Assembly: GCA_023512835.1 (NCBI GenBank)
Contig: CM042086.1
Coordinates: 9,685,955 to 9,749,954 of the forward strand
Direction: 5' to 3'
DNA from: Taxillus chinensis
Taxonomy: Eukaryota; Streptophyta; Magnoliopsida; Santalales; Loranthaceae
DNA: 64,000 nt
A program made the translations under genes and the position numbers. The notes under the pieces are model-generated. The model saw only the letters and a program-made list of their open reading frames with translations. It had not been told where the DNA came from and ran no database searches. Below, piece by piece: positions 46,600-59,200 of this stretch (its first letter is position 1; each line of letters begins with the position of its first letter).

Positions 46600-49500
46600 T
46601 CAGCATCCTAACTCATCTTCCACATCATCCGCTTCATCAGCTAGTTTGGTAAGCTCTTCCTGGATCATGAGTTTTATGGACGACTTTCGGGGAGACAGAT
46701 CAGTATTGAATTTCCGAGCTGTTGAGATGCCAGGGGAGTACAAGAAAAGGGTTTTCAGTCACCTTAACTGTTAACAGGAAATGACAAAATGACTCTACTT
46801 TGACCCAAGAAAGAAAATTCTGTGGTGTTATGATGACTGCTGCATCATTGCATTTGGCTTTGGGCAAGAAAACATACACAACCTTCCTTGGTTTGACACA
46901 TTGTTCGGCCCAGTCTCAACCACAAACTTTTGAAAAAGCAATACGATCAATAAAGAAAAAATATACAAATCAGTCGCCGATTTGGTGTAATACTAGGGAT
47001 TTCTCAGCAAATCTCCTAGATTAGCAAAACTCAACAAGAAGGCTATGTATTTAACCAAACACAATTCAAATATTCAACCACTAAATACTTTCAAAACAAA
47101 AAAAAACTATTAATTACAAGAGTTCATACCAAGTTGCTTCAGTATGTCAGTAAATGTGGCCTGCAAAACAATTGAAAATAATGTTAAAAAAAATTAAAAA
47201 AACAAAAAACATTGAAAAGAAAAGAAATCACATCTTGCTACACTTAGATAACTTTGACGATTGAAAAACTATTTTTAAAAAATATAACTGTGGATGCAAG
47301 GGCCAGGTCACAACACGGAATTGGAATTACGTGTTCCATCTGACGGCCATACCAATGCGATCTCCTAAAAATAGAAAAATATTCTCCTCAGTCTGGGTGG
47401 TGAACCAAATGAACAAGATATGACACATGTAACATGTGCACCAGCACCTACAAATATGTGCCCAAGGTGCAGGCACATCAAAACAATGACTTTCCAGGCA
47501 ACATTTCTTGAGGTTCACAGTCAGTGTGAACAGCATGCTGTTATAGGCCTCTTTCATCCCCAAGAAAAATAGAGAAAATCCCAATAGTATATGCAAAACA
47601 ATAATTCAAACTTTACAGCACATAGTTATCAGTTTCTTACTGTATTAAAGTCAACTTCCTTAAGAATTTCACAGATTGCATCTCTCAGCTCATTGATGCT
47701 TGGCCTCAACTTGTCCTCCTTGGCCTTGGGCTTGGCCTTACCTTTTGCAACCCTTTTAGCTTCATAGAGCCAAAAACAAAGGTGACGGATTTGAGTACTT
47801 GCAGAGAGGAAGCTCTATTATTTCAGAAAATTAAACTGAGCAGTGCAAGAAAAGAGAAGCAAGGAAAATACCGCAATGCATACCAGTTTTATCATTTAGG
47901 AGAGTTTTTGCTGAATTTGGTGACTTTTCTTTGACTGTTTTTTCCCTTTTATTTTTCCTTGAAGCATCCCTTGGGCTCGTATCACTGCTATCATCAGCCT
48001 TAGAATGATTAGACGATGGCTTCTTTGTTGTCCTTTTGTGTGGAGAAGTGAGTTTCTTTTGGGTTGCACTTTTCTTTGTTTTAATTGTTCCTGAAAAAAA
48101 TATTCTTTCCAGATGATCTTTTCACACTCCGCTTGCGTTTACTCGTTTTGTCTTCAGACACATCTTCTGAGTCATCTTCTTTCTCATCACTTTCAGAATG
48201 CTCAGGCATCTCATCCCCAGTTCTCTTAGAAATACCATTCTCAGTTTCTTCATCCCCATTTTTTTCATCGCCATTTTCTTCAGTTTCATCATCATCCGTC
48301 TCAGGTCTGCTCTTTTTCTCAGTCTCCTTTGAAGTCCCCACCTTTCTTCGATTCTACAAAAAACATGGGGCAAAATTTAGAGAAACGGAAACCAAAAAAC
48401 ATTAAAAATGGTTTTTGTTCTTATTTTATTGCAATTTTTAAAAATGCATATCAGATCTCATGATATTTATTAAAAATTAAATAGAATAATAATAATAATA
48501 ATAATAACAATAACAATGGATAAATCTAAAAAAACAAATGTGCAACGGTAAAATTGTCATGAAAATTTCCGGGCCAAAAATCAACACCAATTCAATGGAA
48601 CGTTTTGATATACAGATCTACCTATACTCCCATTAATACAGTTTTAAAACTCATGAGCACACAAACATCGAACCCGCTTGGTCTTGAGCCCTCCGTCATC
48701 CAATGAAATCAGACAAGTATTTATTTATTTATTTATTTTGACAAGTAGTTATATTTCATGAACACATCAGACAGATATATTTGAGTAGAATTCGGCCTTT
48801 CCAGAAATAGAAAAAATCACAGAGCATGATATTTAAAAGCTCAAACTTAAAAATTATAATTAAAAATAAATTAAAACAGAAACTAAAAAGCAGTACTTTG
48901 TTGTAGGTAATATAGAAATCGGATGTGCAATTTGTACAAAACATACTATTCACACAAAAATTAGTACAATATGTACTCTTAACAAAAATGTACACTTTTA
49001 CAAGTCATACTCTCGAAGTGAAAATGATACCTTTGCTGAGCCTTTCAAGGTGTGCCTTCAGAAACTGTCCCATCCAAGATCTTACGCTTTTTACCCTTAC
49101 TTGACTGATATTATACAAAGAGCAATTGGTCATTTAAATTTTCAAGCAAAATACCAATATATACATATATCAGAACCAAAATGCATACCTGTTCCTTTTC
49201 AGCAAGCAACACAGTAGTTGTAGCATGTGGAACCACTAAAAATTCTATCAGCTTTACAACGATATCTTCCTGCATATGATCTCTCACTGATGTCATATCA
49301 CTAAAAATGTTGCATGGAATTTAAAGTAGCGTTTCAATTACTATTTTAAAAAAATTTAAAAATCGCAGGTCAATGATCCCATGTAAATTGTTAAAACGAA
49401 CATTAAAGACAGTTTGAAAACTCATTATAGCGATAATCAAAGAAAATGTACTGCATTATTATGAATACTACTTGGATATTCACATGCAAACCATCCAAAT

Positions 49501-52053
49501 CCAGCAGTTCAATGTGCAATGCCATTATATCATCATTTTAGTATAGGATAAGACAGAAGAATTTTTAAAATGCACAAGCTTTAAATACTCTGAAAAATAA
49601 ATGAACACACCTTCCTAGTACTGGCCTTTGAAATTGGAATGTCAAGCAAATCACAGAATTCCCATAATTTCTCTTTGTTACACTTCTCTAGCTTTTCTTT
49701 CACCTTTATCTTCTGTTTTTCCTGCAGCGAAAGAAAATTTTGAATTAGAAAACTCAGAGGAGATATATTGACAACTCTTGATCAATCGACATGCCAACAA
49801 CTCAGAAAATGCACAAGCTCAATACTGTCTCCTTTTAATTTATGTATTCAAATCACCATGGAAATATGATATATTATGTGAGCTTTCAATTACATATACT
49901 AATAGATGCAGAGTTCGACCTAATGACATCAGACATCTACTATTGTTTCCAGCTCAAAGAGGCATGTTTCTATATCATTGTGCAACATAAATGCAACTAA
50001 TGCATGACTAGATGATGGCTAGCCCAGCTTTTAAAGCCCTAAATTATATCAAGTAAATAAATAAATAAACAGTACAACATACAGATTATAATTTTTTTTA
50101 AAGAGGCATGTTTCTATACCATTGTGCAACATAAATGCCAACTAATGCAAGACTAGATGATAGCCAGCCCAGCTCTTAAAGTCCTAAATTACATCATGTA
50201 AAAATTAAAATATATATATATATACAGTGCAACATACAGCTTATTGATTTGGTCCATAACATAAATTATCTTACCTCATTTTCATGCCACACAAAGCCAG
50301 AAAACCGGGATACATTGTTCTTGATCTGAGCTGCCTGCATGGAGTGTAGAGTGGGAATTTAACAAAAGCAATTTCTACACATACAAAGCCAGCACCAAAA
50401 AAACATATTCCCTGTAATACCGGTATCACTAGTATTCAATTAAAAAAATGGTATCACTAGCGTGAACTTGTGATTTAGGGATAAAATCAACATGATTGTA
50501 ACTACCTTTCCTCTTCTTCCAAAGAGAATGGTATGAAGCATTTTACAAGTGTCATCAGCTTTCTTTCTTGACAACTTGTATGCCACTGAAACAGAAAAGA
50601 TACTTCAAACATTAACAATATAACAATCGAACCTTCACAGAAAAATACATTATTCAACTTCAATACACATGGCAATTTATATGAGCACTAAAATTTTCAT
50701 CATTTCAACCTTTGCATAAAAATACAATGCTTAAATAGAAGAAAAGTCCATAAAATAGATGGTGTTGGAAAAGATGAAAACCATACCATTAGGAATATCT
50801 TTTAGACGGGTACCTTGACCCTGCAATATTGAAGCATATTGTAAAATTATACCATTTAAATTATGTAAACAGTGATCTTATTGAAGAATGGAATCACCTT
50901 TTCAATTTGTATATCTCTGGAAGTATCCTTCTCAATAACTGCCACTAGCCTTTCAACAGATTTGCGCTCCCTTACAGGGCGTTCAATAGCAGGAGGTACA
51001 GGTGTCCTAGGCTGTTTTTCTTTCTTCTCATTCATTTCCTTTTTCTTCTCGTTAACTTTCTCTGCAGAAGCAGAAGCAGAACTAGTCCCTTTCCGGTGCT
51101 TCTTTGATTTCTTTGCAACCTTGGCTGCATCCTTCTCTGTTTCTTCTTCAGAATCATCAACTTTGTCCCTTGTAACCTTTTTGCTCCTCTTTTTTTTCTT
51201 GCTCTCCACCATTTCACTTTGCTCAGTTTCCATGTCCATTGCCTCTGGTCCATCTTCTTCCTTATTTTTATATTCTTCTTCTTCTTCATTGCAATCCTTA
51301 TCTTCCTCTACTCCCCTTCCCTTATCTTCCCCATCTTTTCCATCCTTACTTCCAACTTCTTCTCGGGCACCATTATCTTCCCCTTCTATGCCTTCTTTCT
51401 CATCCTCTTCTATGCTTTCCTGGTCACCCTTAACTTCCTGTTCTGCAGCCATGTTCACAGTTTCAACATTCTTATCACCTTTACTACCTTCATCTACTTC
51501 CTTCACTGCATCTTTTTTGTCATCTTTACTATGGTTTCCCATTACCCTTGCCCCCATCTTTTTTCTCATCCATACTATCTTCTCCCTTCTCTTTCGCCCC
51601 ATCTTTTTCATCACCCTCACTAACTTCATCCATCTCTCTATCTCCATCTTCATTATGGTCGTTTTGATCTTCTTCCACCTCATTTGCTCCATTTCTTTTA
51701 CTATCTTTACTATCTTCCTCCATTCTATCCACTCCTTCTGTTTTATCATCCTCACTATTTTCTCCATCTATGGTATCACCCTTACTACCATCTACTTGCT
51801 TCTCTCCATCATCTTTACTCCCTTCTTCCACTTTCTTCACTTCCTCTTCCTTACGATCCACAGTACCTTCTTTCATCTCCTCGGCCACATCCTTCTTGAC
51901 GTCCTTACTATTTTCTACCAATTCATTCTTCCCACCATTAACCTCTTCTTTTACAAATGAAGCAGCTTCACCCTTCCCCTCGGAAGGGCTAGTTCCATTT
52001 ACTGCAGTTACAGCAGTTTTCGCTACTTGGGTCAATGCCTCTCCTTCACCCAT
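46600..52053 (-). CDS. DEK-domain chromatin-associated protein, 11 coding exons, three single-base frame breaks
   Basis: Plant DEK-type nuclear protein that binds DNA and histones and affects chromatin. Exons on the minus strand: 52053-50898, 50820-50787, 50585-50506, 50334-50275, 49721-49611, 49269-49189, 49104-49031, 48353-47884, 47759-47641, 47160-47130, 46718-46600; all introns GT-AG. The order is an acidic Lys/Glu/Asp-rich N-terminus, the SAF/DEK core (PAIERPVRERKSVERLV, HTILFGRRGK, NNVSRFSGFVWHENE, LWEFCDLLDIPISKA, EDIVVKLIEFLVVPH), a second acidic/basic linker, and the DEK C-terminal domain (LRPSINELRDAICEILKEVD, TFTDILKQL, SIKLMIQEELTKLADEA). Three one-base indels break the frame: extra base near 51550 (GATGGGGGC), missing base near 49052 (stop after SEGTP), extra T near 48100 (A-T7-C). 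Correcting only these gives 777 codons with every exon phase consistent. I chose ATG 52053; a TTG at 52089 lies upstream. Confidence 0.9.
49957..50243. repeat. 143-bp tandem duplication inside a DEK intron
   Basis: The strings aaagaggcatgtttctata, ttgtgcaacataaatgc and gactagatgat occur first at about 49957 and again at about 50100. The two copies are diverged by small indels and an intervening AT microsatellite. It lies within the intron between 49721 and 50275 and does not affect coding exons. Confidence 0.8.
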
Positions 52054-52780
52054 AACCAAAGCCGCTGCCCTTCTCCTGGGACTCGCCAAAATGGTAGGAA
52101 AAAAACAAGGAAAGCACTGGAAAAAAAAACCAACAAAAAGGGGGGAACAGTACCGTTATAGGAGACACTTTCAAACTTAAAGCTACAAACACGAGAAGCC
52201 AGCAACAGTAAATCGGATTCAATCAAATCAGCCCAAATCGAATCATCGAGAAAAAAATATCCAAATTTTGATCAACAACTGAAGCGATGCTATCCGCATG
52301 CAATGCGACTGCACGCATGCACAATCGATACAAACCCTAGAAACACCAACACAAGTCGGAACATACAATACAAGTGAGGTAGCAGAAATTGTAAAAGAAA
52401 AAGGAAAAAAACTATAGCAACTGAACATGCAATCCCAAAAACACTGGTTAATTTACAACCATCAAAACCCTAAGTTGCGCTTACACTACGGAAACGACGA
52501 AGACAGCGACGAAGTTGAAGGGTTAAAAACAATAAATTAAAGAAACTATGAGAGCAACAGGAGCTGAGGAACCGAAACTCACGTGGGACTGAGATTCAAT
52601 CAGAGAGATGATTGAAGGCCTCCAACAGAGATCTCATTCGACGCATGGTCTCTTCCTCTGAGGGAGACAGAGAAGGTGTGTTTGTGTGTGTGTGTGCGTG
52701 CGTGCGTGCGCGCGCGAGCGAGCGAGCGAGGATCTGTTCGCGTCGAGGGGAAATACTTTTTGCCTCTGTGTATCTTCTTC
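52054..52780 (-). promoter_or_regulatory. DEK 5' UTR with intron and microsatellite-rich promoter
   Basis: Minus strand: a probable non-coding first exon ends at a donor near 52580 (GTCCCAC/GTGAGTTTC). The matching acceptor (TTTTCCAG) lies near 52117, shortly before the start codon. Upstream, 52678-52732 is a (GT)n/(GCGT)n/(GAGC)n microsatellite in a CpG-rich stretch, likely the promoter or transcription start area. Confidence 0.5.
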
Positions 52781-53299
52781 TTTTTTAGTTTGTTGAATAA
52801 TGTTGTTCGGACTCGAAACGCGGATTTTAAAAGCAGTTAAATGCCACGTCGGACGAGTGCGTCAACATGCGAATACGAATACGGATTCGAAATTGTAAAT
52901 GCGAACCAGTCACCTGATGATGCATTGATTAATTTGCACGAGGAGAACGAAATATTTAATTGCATTAACCACAAACAAAACAAAGTTATCGTGTTTAAAT
53001 TGGATTAAAGAACAATAATTAATATATTTTCATAATTAAAATCAGTCTCATTTACATGAAAAAGAACGGAAGGAAAAAAAACTGTAACATTCGTACTTTA
53101 CACGCATAGATTCTTTGTATAGTAAAAGTTAATTTATAAAATTATTTTAATTTTGTAAGAAAATATAGCTTATAATAAGATACCTTTATTTTTTAAACAA
53201 GAGATAAAATGGTTTATAAATAGAGAGTTGAAAATTGTGATAATGTTTTTTCTAGAATAATCCTTTTTAACATGAAATTGCTAGTAAAAATATCTTCAA
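52781..53299. other. Intergenic DNA upstream of DEK
   Basis: AT-rich, no coding region or RNA gene recognised. Confidence 0.6.
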
Positions 53300-53600
53300 A
53301 TTCCTCATAGGAGTTTCTTAGGAGGGCATCGCCCATGTTGTTGGGCACAGAATAACACCGGACCAAACCATTGACAACATGCGAATCCTGGTCCAACCCA
53401 AACTTCAACACACGGACGTGAACCAATTTACAGGATAAGAACAAGCCTTGAGAAGAAAAAGGGTAGGTGTTCTTACCCGGCGGGACCCCGATTCTCTGCA
53501 TCTCCATGTAGAGGTGGGGCCGTTCGCCATCCAAGAGCGGTGGTCGTTTTGCTGGCATACCAGCGTCGTCCGTGGGTGACATGACGTACCTTCTTACTCC
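53300..53600 (-). pseudogene. PPR-protein gene fragment
   Basis: Minus-strand translation shows LYMEMQRIGVPPGKNTYPF, then KLVHVRVLKFGLDQDSHVV and NGLVRCYSV. This is the usual wording of a plant PLS-type pentatricopeptide repeat protein (organelle RNA editing or processing). Normally a longer stretch such as LLKACA...GK separates the two blocks; here the frame is disturbed and shortened (SSQGLFLSC). The start methionine, the rest of the repeats and any E/DYW domain are missing. It is a decayed fragment. Confidence 0.65.
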
Positions 53601-53675
53601 TTTTGATGGACTGTATAATACTTATCCACGTAATGTATTGTAGAAGTCCAACAATTGCCACTTGTTTCTTCTCTT

Positions 53676-54157
53676 TTGTGGGAAGATTGAAGAAGTTTCA
53701 AATCCAATTATTCTTGATTGGGTGATTTCTCAACATGCACATGTTTTGGAATGGACTGGGCGTGCTCTTGATCTTGAGGTTTGTTTCATAACAAGCAAAA
53801 TGATTTTCGATCTCTAATTATAGTTGTTCAAAAGGTATTTCAGATAATAGTGATATTGACTAGAAGCTACCGACAGTACATGTATATTCTTACTTGACTT
53901 GGAGAGAGAGATATCCAATTTCTATTTGTTATAAGGATTGAATGTGCAGTGCTCCACTTGTGCAAAGAATTGGGTGGTTTTTGTTCAAATTGTTCACATG
54001 ATTGATTATACACTAGTACAATATTGGCTATATAAACATTACACTTGAACTCTAAAATTTAATTTTGGACTAAAATTCCTGAAGACTGTTTTTACTCAAG
54101 AAGAAGCCTATGCTTCCATTTGCTCAAAGGGTTTGGATGTGGGTGGGTGTGTGTGTG

Positions 54158-54213
<56 letters not shown>

Positions 54214-54465
54214 TTCCAAATTTAAAAAAAGTGTGATTATTGATTGACAAATACACTGTCAGATAATTTTGGACTAAAATTTTCATTGTAATAAGGATTT
54301 ATGAATTCTTTGGTTTTTTAGTTCTGCTATACAAAGTAGACATTACTATGATGAAATAATTAATGCTTGTGCAGGTATGGGAGCCTTTATCTTCTCAACA
54401 AAAGCAGGCAGAATCAGTAGTAGAAGTGTTTAGGATCATAGTAGAGTATGGATTAAAGTTAAGGT
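53676..54465 (+). pseudogene. PATROL1/unc-13-like (DUF810, MUN-domain) gene fragment
   Basis: Two exon-like pieces. 53676-53778 encodes NPIILDWVISQHAHVLEW and TGRALDLE and ends at a GT donor. 54375 to about 54465, after a TGTGCAG acceptor, encodes VWEPLSSQQKQAESVVEVFR. Joined in phase they match the plant PATROL1 / protein unc-13 homologue family (MUN domain, membrane-traffic tethering). The expected continuation (EETVDQ...) is corrupted after VFRII. No other exons are seen nearby, so this is a stray fragment. Confidence 0.7.
54158..54211. repeat. (TA)n microsatellite
   Basis: A long uninterrupted TA dinucleotide run preceded by (GT)n. It lies inside the intron of the PATROL1-like fragment. 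Confidence 0.95.
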
Positions 54466-55979
54466 TTATTATTTGGTGCGATGCAGTAATTATTTGTATT
54501 AAACATACATGGGTACTAATTTGCAATTCAAACATTGGCGGCTGTAATGGATACAATTTCCTTTTTTTCATTGGCCTCTTGATGCAGGGTCAATGCAATA
54601 TAAATATGCACAGAATTAACTTTGTTTTGCCTAACTTGAATATTCACAGTTTTTTTATAACTGTGAAAAACCCTTATTCTACATTCCATTTAAAAAAAAT
54701 GGTGGGAATGGGATAGGGAATCATAGTTTTGGATACCAAACATAGGATTGGAAATGTATTTAGAATTACTTCATTCCATTCCGATGTCATCTCATACCAA
54801 ACGTTCTTTAAGAGCATTATAGATTTAGTTTGCTGGACCTCTTGGGTGGGGCATTACTATCCAGTATCCAGTGACATTTCAATAGTTCATTACTTTTCTG
54901 TCTATAAATTTTCTTATGCATAATATTCAATGTATATTTATCTATGTTTCGCTATATTTTTATTATATAAATATAAACAAAGTTTACTCAACAGCACTTT
55001 TGCAGGGATCGTGGATCGTTTTGTTGCACTCATGACAAAATTTTCATTTTCGGAAAATCTGTGTGTTTCATAGGCTCAATTAACTTCGTCTTGGTTGTTG
55101 GATTAAATGTCTCTGTATAGTAAGTCAAAGGAGGAGCAGAGAAAAAAGAGATGATCCTTCTCAACTGCAATTGAATATCACCATTCTTGTTGACTGAAGA
55201 TGCTGCTAATCACATTTGACACATTATAGATCTTTTGCAGATATGTTTGAGCCATTCCGTTCCAATGATGATAGTGATAGCTATTTTTGAAAATGAAAAT
55301 CAGACTTTTAATCATATTCCTTTTCAATATTCTCAAGCTAGTCCCTATTTGACATCTCATGTTTGCTGCCAGTATATATTTTGGTGAGTTAGCATATATT
55401 AAAATACTGCTGATTTCTGAATTTAATGGCGTTTTTATTCCTTGGTGTTTGTCAAATACAGTGAGAGGTATGCATACATATCTTTATATGCACCACATCG
55501 GAGGTGAAGTGTAGAGATCATGTTAAAGCAATGCACCCTAAATCTGATATTTATGCTGTTTCACTCATCTAAAAAGGTGACAGGAACAGGACAAATGAAC
55601 CCCATGTGATGGTTGCAGAACTTCCTCATCCACATATATCTCAAGCAAACTATCCTGGAAATCTTTTACAATAATGGTTGATGAGTTGTTATTGTGAGAA
55701 AGACGTAAATATTCTAAGCGGGTTATGTATGTTAGTTTTTCCTTCTCATGTATTACTGATTGTTTAAACATGTAACTGACAAGGTCGTGCATTTTTGCGT
55801 TCCCACATTTGTTGAGCATATTGTCAACATAGAATTATAGTGTTCTGTGATAATCCGGTTCCTAAAGAATTATATGTTTAAATACAAGTCATGCACGGGA
55901 ATTATTCATAAGCTAGTTTTACAGGCCCGACATTCTATATTAGAGAAAAAGTATATACGATAAAAGCCATGGGCTCACA
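54466..55979. other. Intergenic DNA, no gene supported
   Basis: AT-rich. A minus-strand frame at 55565-55819 contains KMHDLV, reminiscent of the MHD motif of NLR proteins, but nothing else supports an NLR. No RNA gene seen. Confidence 0.5.
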
Positions 55980-56259
55980 CGCCCACTAGTAGTCCAAGAA
56001 CTGGGATAAAACCTTGCCAAGTAGTAGAAAAATTACAGAAAAGAAAAAAACAGAGACTAAAGGCAAAAAGAAGTCATATATCAAGTAATCAGCCGCACCA
56101 AGGACTAAAGACCCACAGGATGTCCAAGAACTCAATAACCGTACCGAGTAGCTGAAAAGCATAACCAAAAGAAAAGAAAGATATTACATGTCAAAACGAA
56201 AACACAAAAAGGAAATAAAAAACAGAAAATTCACGAGAGAGCAGGGGAGTGTTACCTTA
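55980..56259 (-). other. 3' tail of copy D
   Basis: Inverted counterpart of the conserved tail after genes A-C (minus strand: gataaggtaacactcccc, then cttttcagctactcgg). Probably 3' UTR. Confidence 0.55.
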
Positions 56260-59200
56260 TCACATTTTTAATTCCAGACATTTATTCAATTTTATTTGGA
56301 AACATGACTCGTTCAAGGAGGGCATTTTAATTGATAATAAATGAGAAACTTGTTTCATGGTAGGTCGGACTTGGGAACTGGTATGCAAGCATGAAAATGC
56401 TATCTTGAAAAGAAAGAAAACTTCGGCTGCAACTTGATTGGTTGGAGAAGGCAAGCGTTCATCCATAACATCATTCAATGACATTTCATTAAGAGATGGT
56501 GTTGTTGAGGTTGATGATGATGAAAATAATGATAACATAGACGAAATGAGATCTCCGGGGTGCCTTCCCATGAGCACTTCCATTGACACCACTCCAAAGC
56601 TATAAGCATCACACTTTTCATTTGCTTTCATTGTGTACGCAAGCTCTGCAAAGACAGTTATCACACCCAAAAGACACAGAAAATCGAAATAACCGAGAGG
56701 TTGGGTTAGTCAAATTAAATGAGCAAAGGCAAGTGCACAGATTATATTATAACATAGGGGGTAATTTTATCACATCTACATCCAGTAAACTATGAAATTA
56801 GCCTAATAATGTAGCAGTGAATGATTTAATTCACTATATTACCTGGCGCCCCATACCCATATGTGCCTACAATAGAAGTCCGACTCGATGGGTCAGCTTC
56901 CAAAAACTTTGCTGTCCCGAAATCAGAGACACGAGGTTCATAATCAAGATCCAGCAAGACATTATTGGAGGATATGTCTCGATGGATTATGGGGGGTGTG
57001 CAGTCATGGTGCATGTAAGATAGTGCACTGGCAACACCCTTGATGATATTGATCCTTTTATTCCAATCCAGCTCCTTCGCCTGCTCCTCATCCTTCAATA
57101 TATTCCTCAGACTCCCTCTCTCGATGAATTCATAAATCAGAAAGCAGTGCTTCGGGTGTAAGCAAAACCCACAAAGCTTCACGATGTTACGATGGCGAAT
57201 TTTTGTCAATGCATGAATTTCGCGCTCAAAAGCTCTCGATTCGGCCATCTTTGCACCAGTGAAACCATGAAGTTTCTTGACGGCGACAACCTGGTCCCCT
57301 GTCAACTCAACCTTGTAAACAGATCCCTGTCCGCCCACTCCAATGCAATAGTTCGAGTGGAACTCTTCGGTTGCTTCAAGGATGCGCTCGTAGACCATCT
57401 TCCCATCAAATCTCCATACTGTAAACACGTTTCCATTTTTCGCTTCTTCTGGTGGGTTCTCCACGCCACCATTTCCTCGGCGAACAAGATAACGAATTCC
57501 GACCGTAATTAAGAGGAGTAAAAATATGGAGGCAGACAAAATGCTTGTAATCAAAACGATCAATTTCTGATCGCCCTCCTCTTCAAACCTGGACGGGCAT
57601 GCCTCTAGCCCCGTGACATTGCCGCACAGTCCCAAATTATTTCGGTAAGAATCCCATGAGGCATTCAAAAAAGGCCTGCCGTTGGGAAGTGGGCCTTTCA
57701 ACTCGTTGTAGGATACATCGATGGATGTCAGACTCACCAGGTCCTCAAAACGATATGGGATCGAACCAAAAAGTCGATTATGTGACAGATTCAAAATTTC
57801 CAGTCTTCCCAATGTGTGGAGCTGCTCTGGTATGTCTCCTCCTAACAAATTTTGACTTAGATCAAGCTTTTCCAGAGACCCTAATTGGCCGATAGAGATG
57901 GGAATAGGTCCTCTAAGCTTATTATCGCTCAAATTCAAGAACAATAGATTATGCAAATCCCCAATTTGATTGGGAACTAGGCCATTCAATTTATTTACTC
58001 CCAAGTTTAAATTTTGCAGATTGGACAATAGGCCGATCTCTGCTGGAATTCTACCTGAAAGCATATTATCATCGAGCAAAAGGTATAACATTGATGTCAA
58101 CCTCCCCAGTTCCTTTGGAATTTCCCCACTTAACCGATTTGAGAAGAGGTGAAGCCTTTGTAGTTTCAGGGTTCCCAATCCTCTATACTGACCCCAATTA
58201 CGATGAAGCTCATTATGAGTTTTCTTGTTTCCAATACCCCCTAACGAAGTTGGGATTGATCCTGAGAGTTTGTTATGCGATAATTGAAGATCAACAATGG
58301 AATGCAAGTTTCCTATTTCATTAGGAATGGGGCCCGATAATCTGTTCTTGTGAAGATAGAGAAGAGTTAAGTTGCCCAAGGAAAACATCGATGTTGGGAT
58401 TGGACCTGTGAGGTTGTTATTGTGTAAGGTAAGTTGATTAAGTGATTTCAGGTTTCCTAATTCATGAGGAATGAAACCAGGAGAGTTTGTTATTAGAGAG
58501 GTAGAGTATGATTAATTTGACCAAGAAACATATAGAAGTTGGGATTAGCCCCGTGAGGTTGTTATAAGACAACTCAAGATTAATGAGTGATGTCATGTTT
58601 CCTAATTCATGAGGAATGGAACCAGAGAGTGCATTATGATGGAGATAGAGTGTGGTTAATTTGTCTAAGTAACCTATAGAAGTTGGGATTGGCCCTGTGA
58701 GGTTGTTTTGATACAAGGCAAGTTGAATAAGTGATGTCAAATTTCCTAATTCATGAGGAATGGAGCGAGAGAGTGTGTTATTATGAAGGTAGAGTTTGGT
58801 TAAATTGTGCAAGTAACATATAGAAGTTGGGATTGGCCCTACGAGGTTGTTATAAGACAAGTCAAGATCAATGAGTGATGTCATGTTTCCTAATTCACGA
58901 GGAATGGAACCAGAGAGTGCATTATGATGGAGATAGAGTGTGGTTAATTTGTCTAAGTAACCTATAGAAGTTGGGATTGGCCCTGTGAGGTTGTTTTGAT
59001 ACAAGGCAAGTTGAATAAGTGATGTCAAATTTCCTAATTCATGAGGAATGGAGCGAGAGAGTGTGTTATTATGGAGGTAGAGTTTGGTTAAATTGTGCAA
59101 GTAACATATAGAAGTTGGGATTGGCCCTGCGAGGTTGTTATAAGACAAGTCAAGATCAATGAGTGATGCCAGGTTTCCTAATTCACGAGGAATGGAGCCA

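Noticed and set aside
50872..51960. 362-codon plus-strand frame rich in Ser, Phe and Leu
   Set aside because: It is the antisense shadow of the acidic Glu/Asp/Lys codons of DEK exon 1.
55565..55819. NLR-type disease-resistance fragment, from KMHDLV
   Set aside because: Only the MHD-like word is present; no P-loop, other NB-ARC motifs or LRR consensus nearby.
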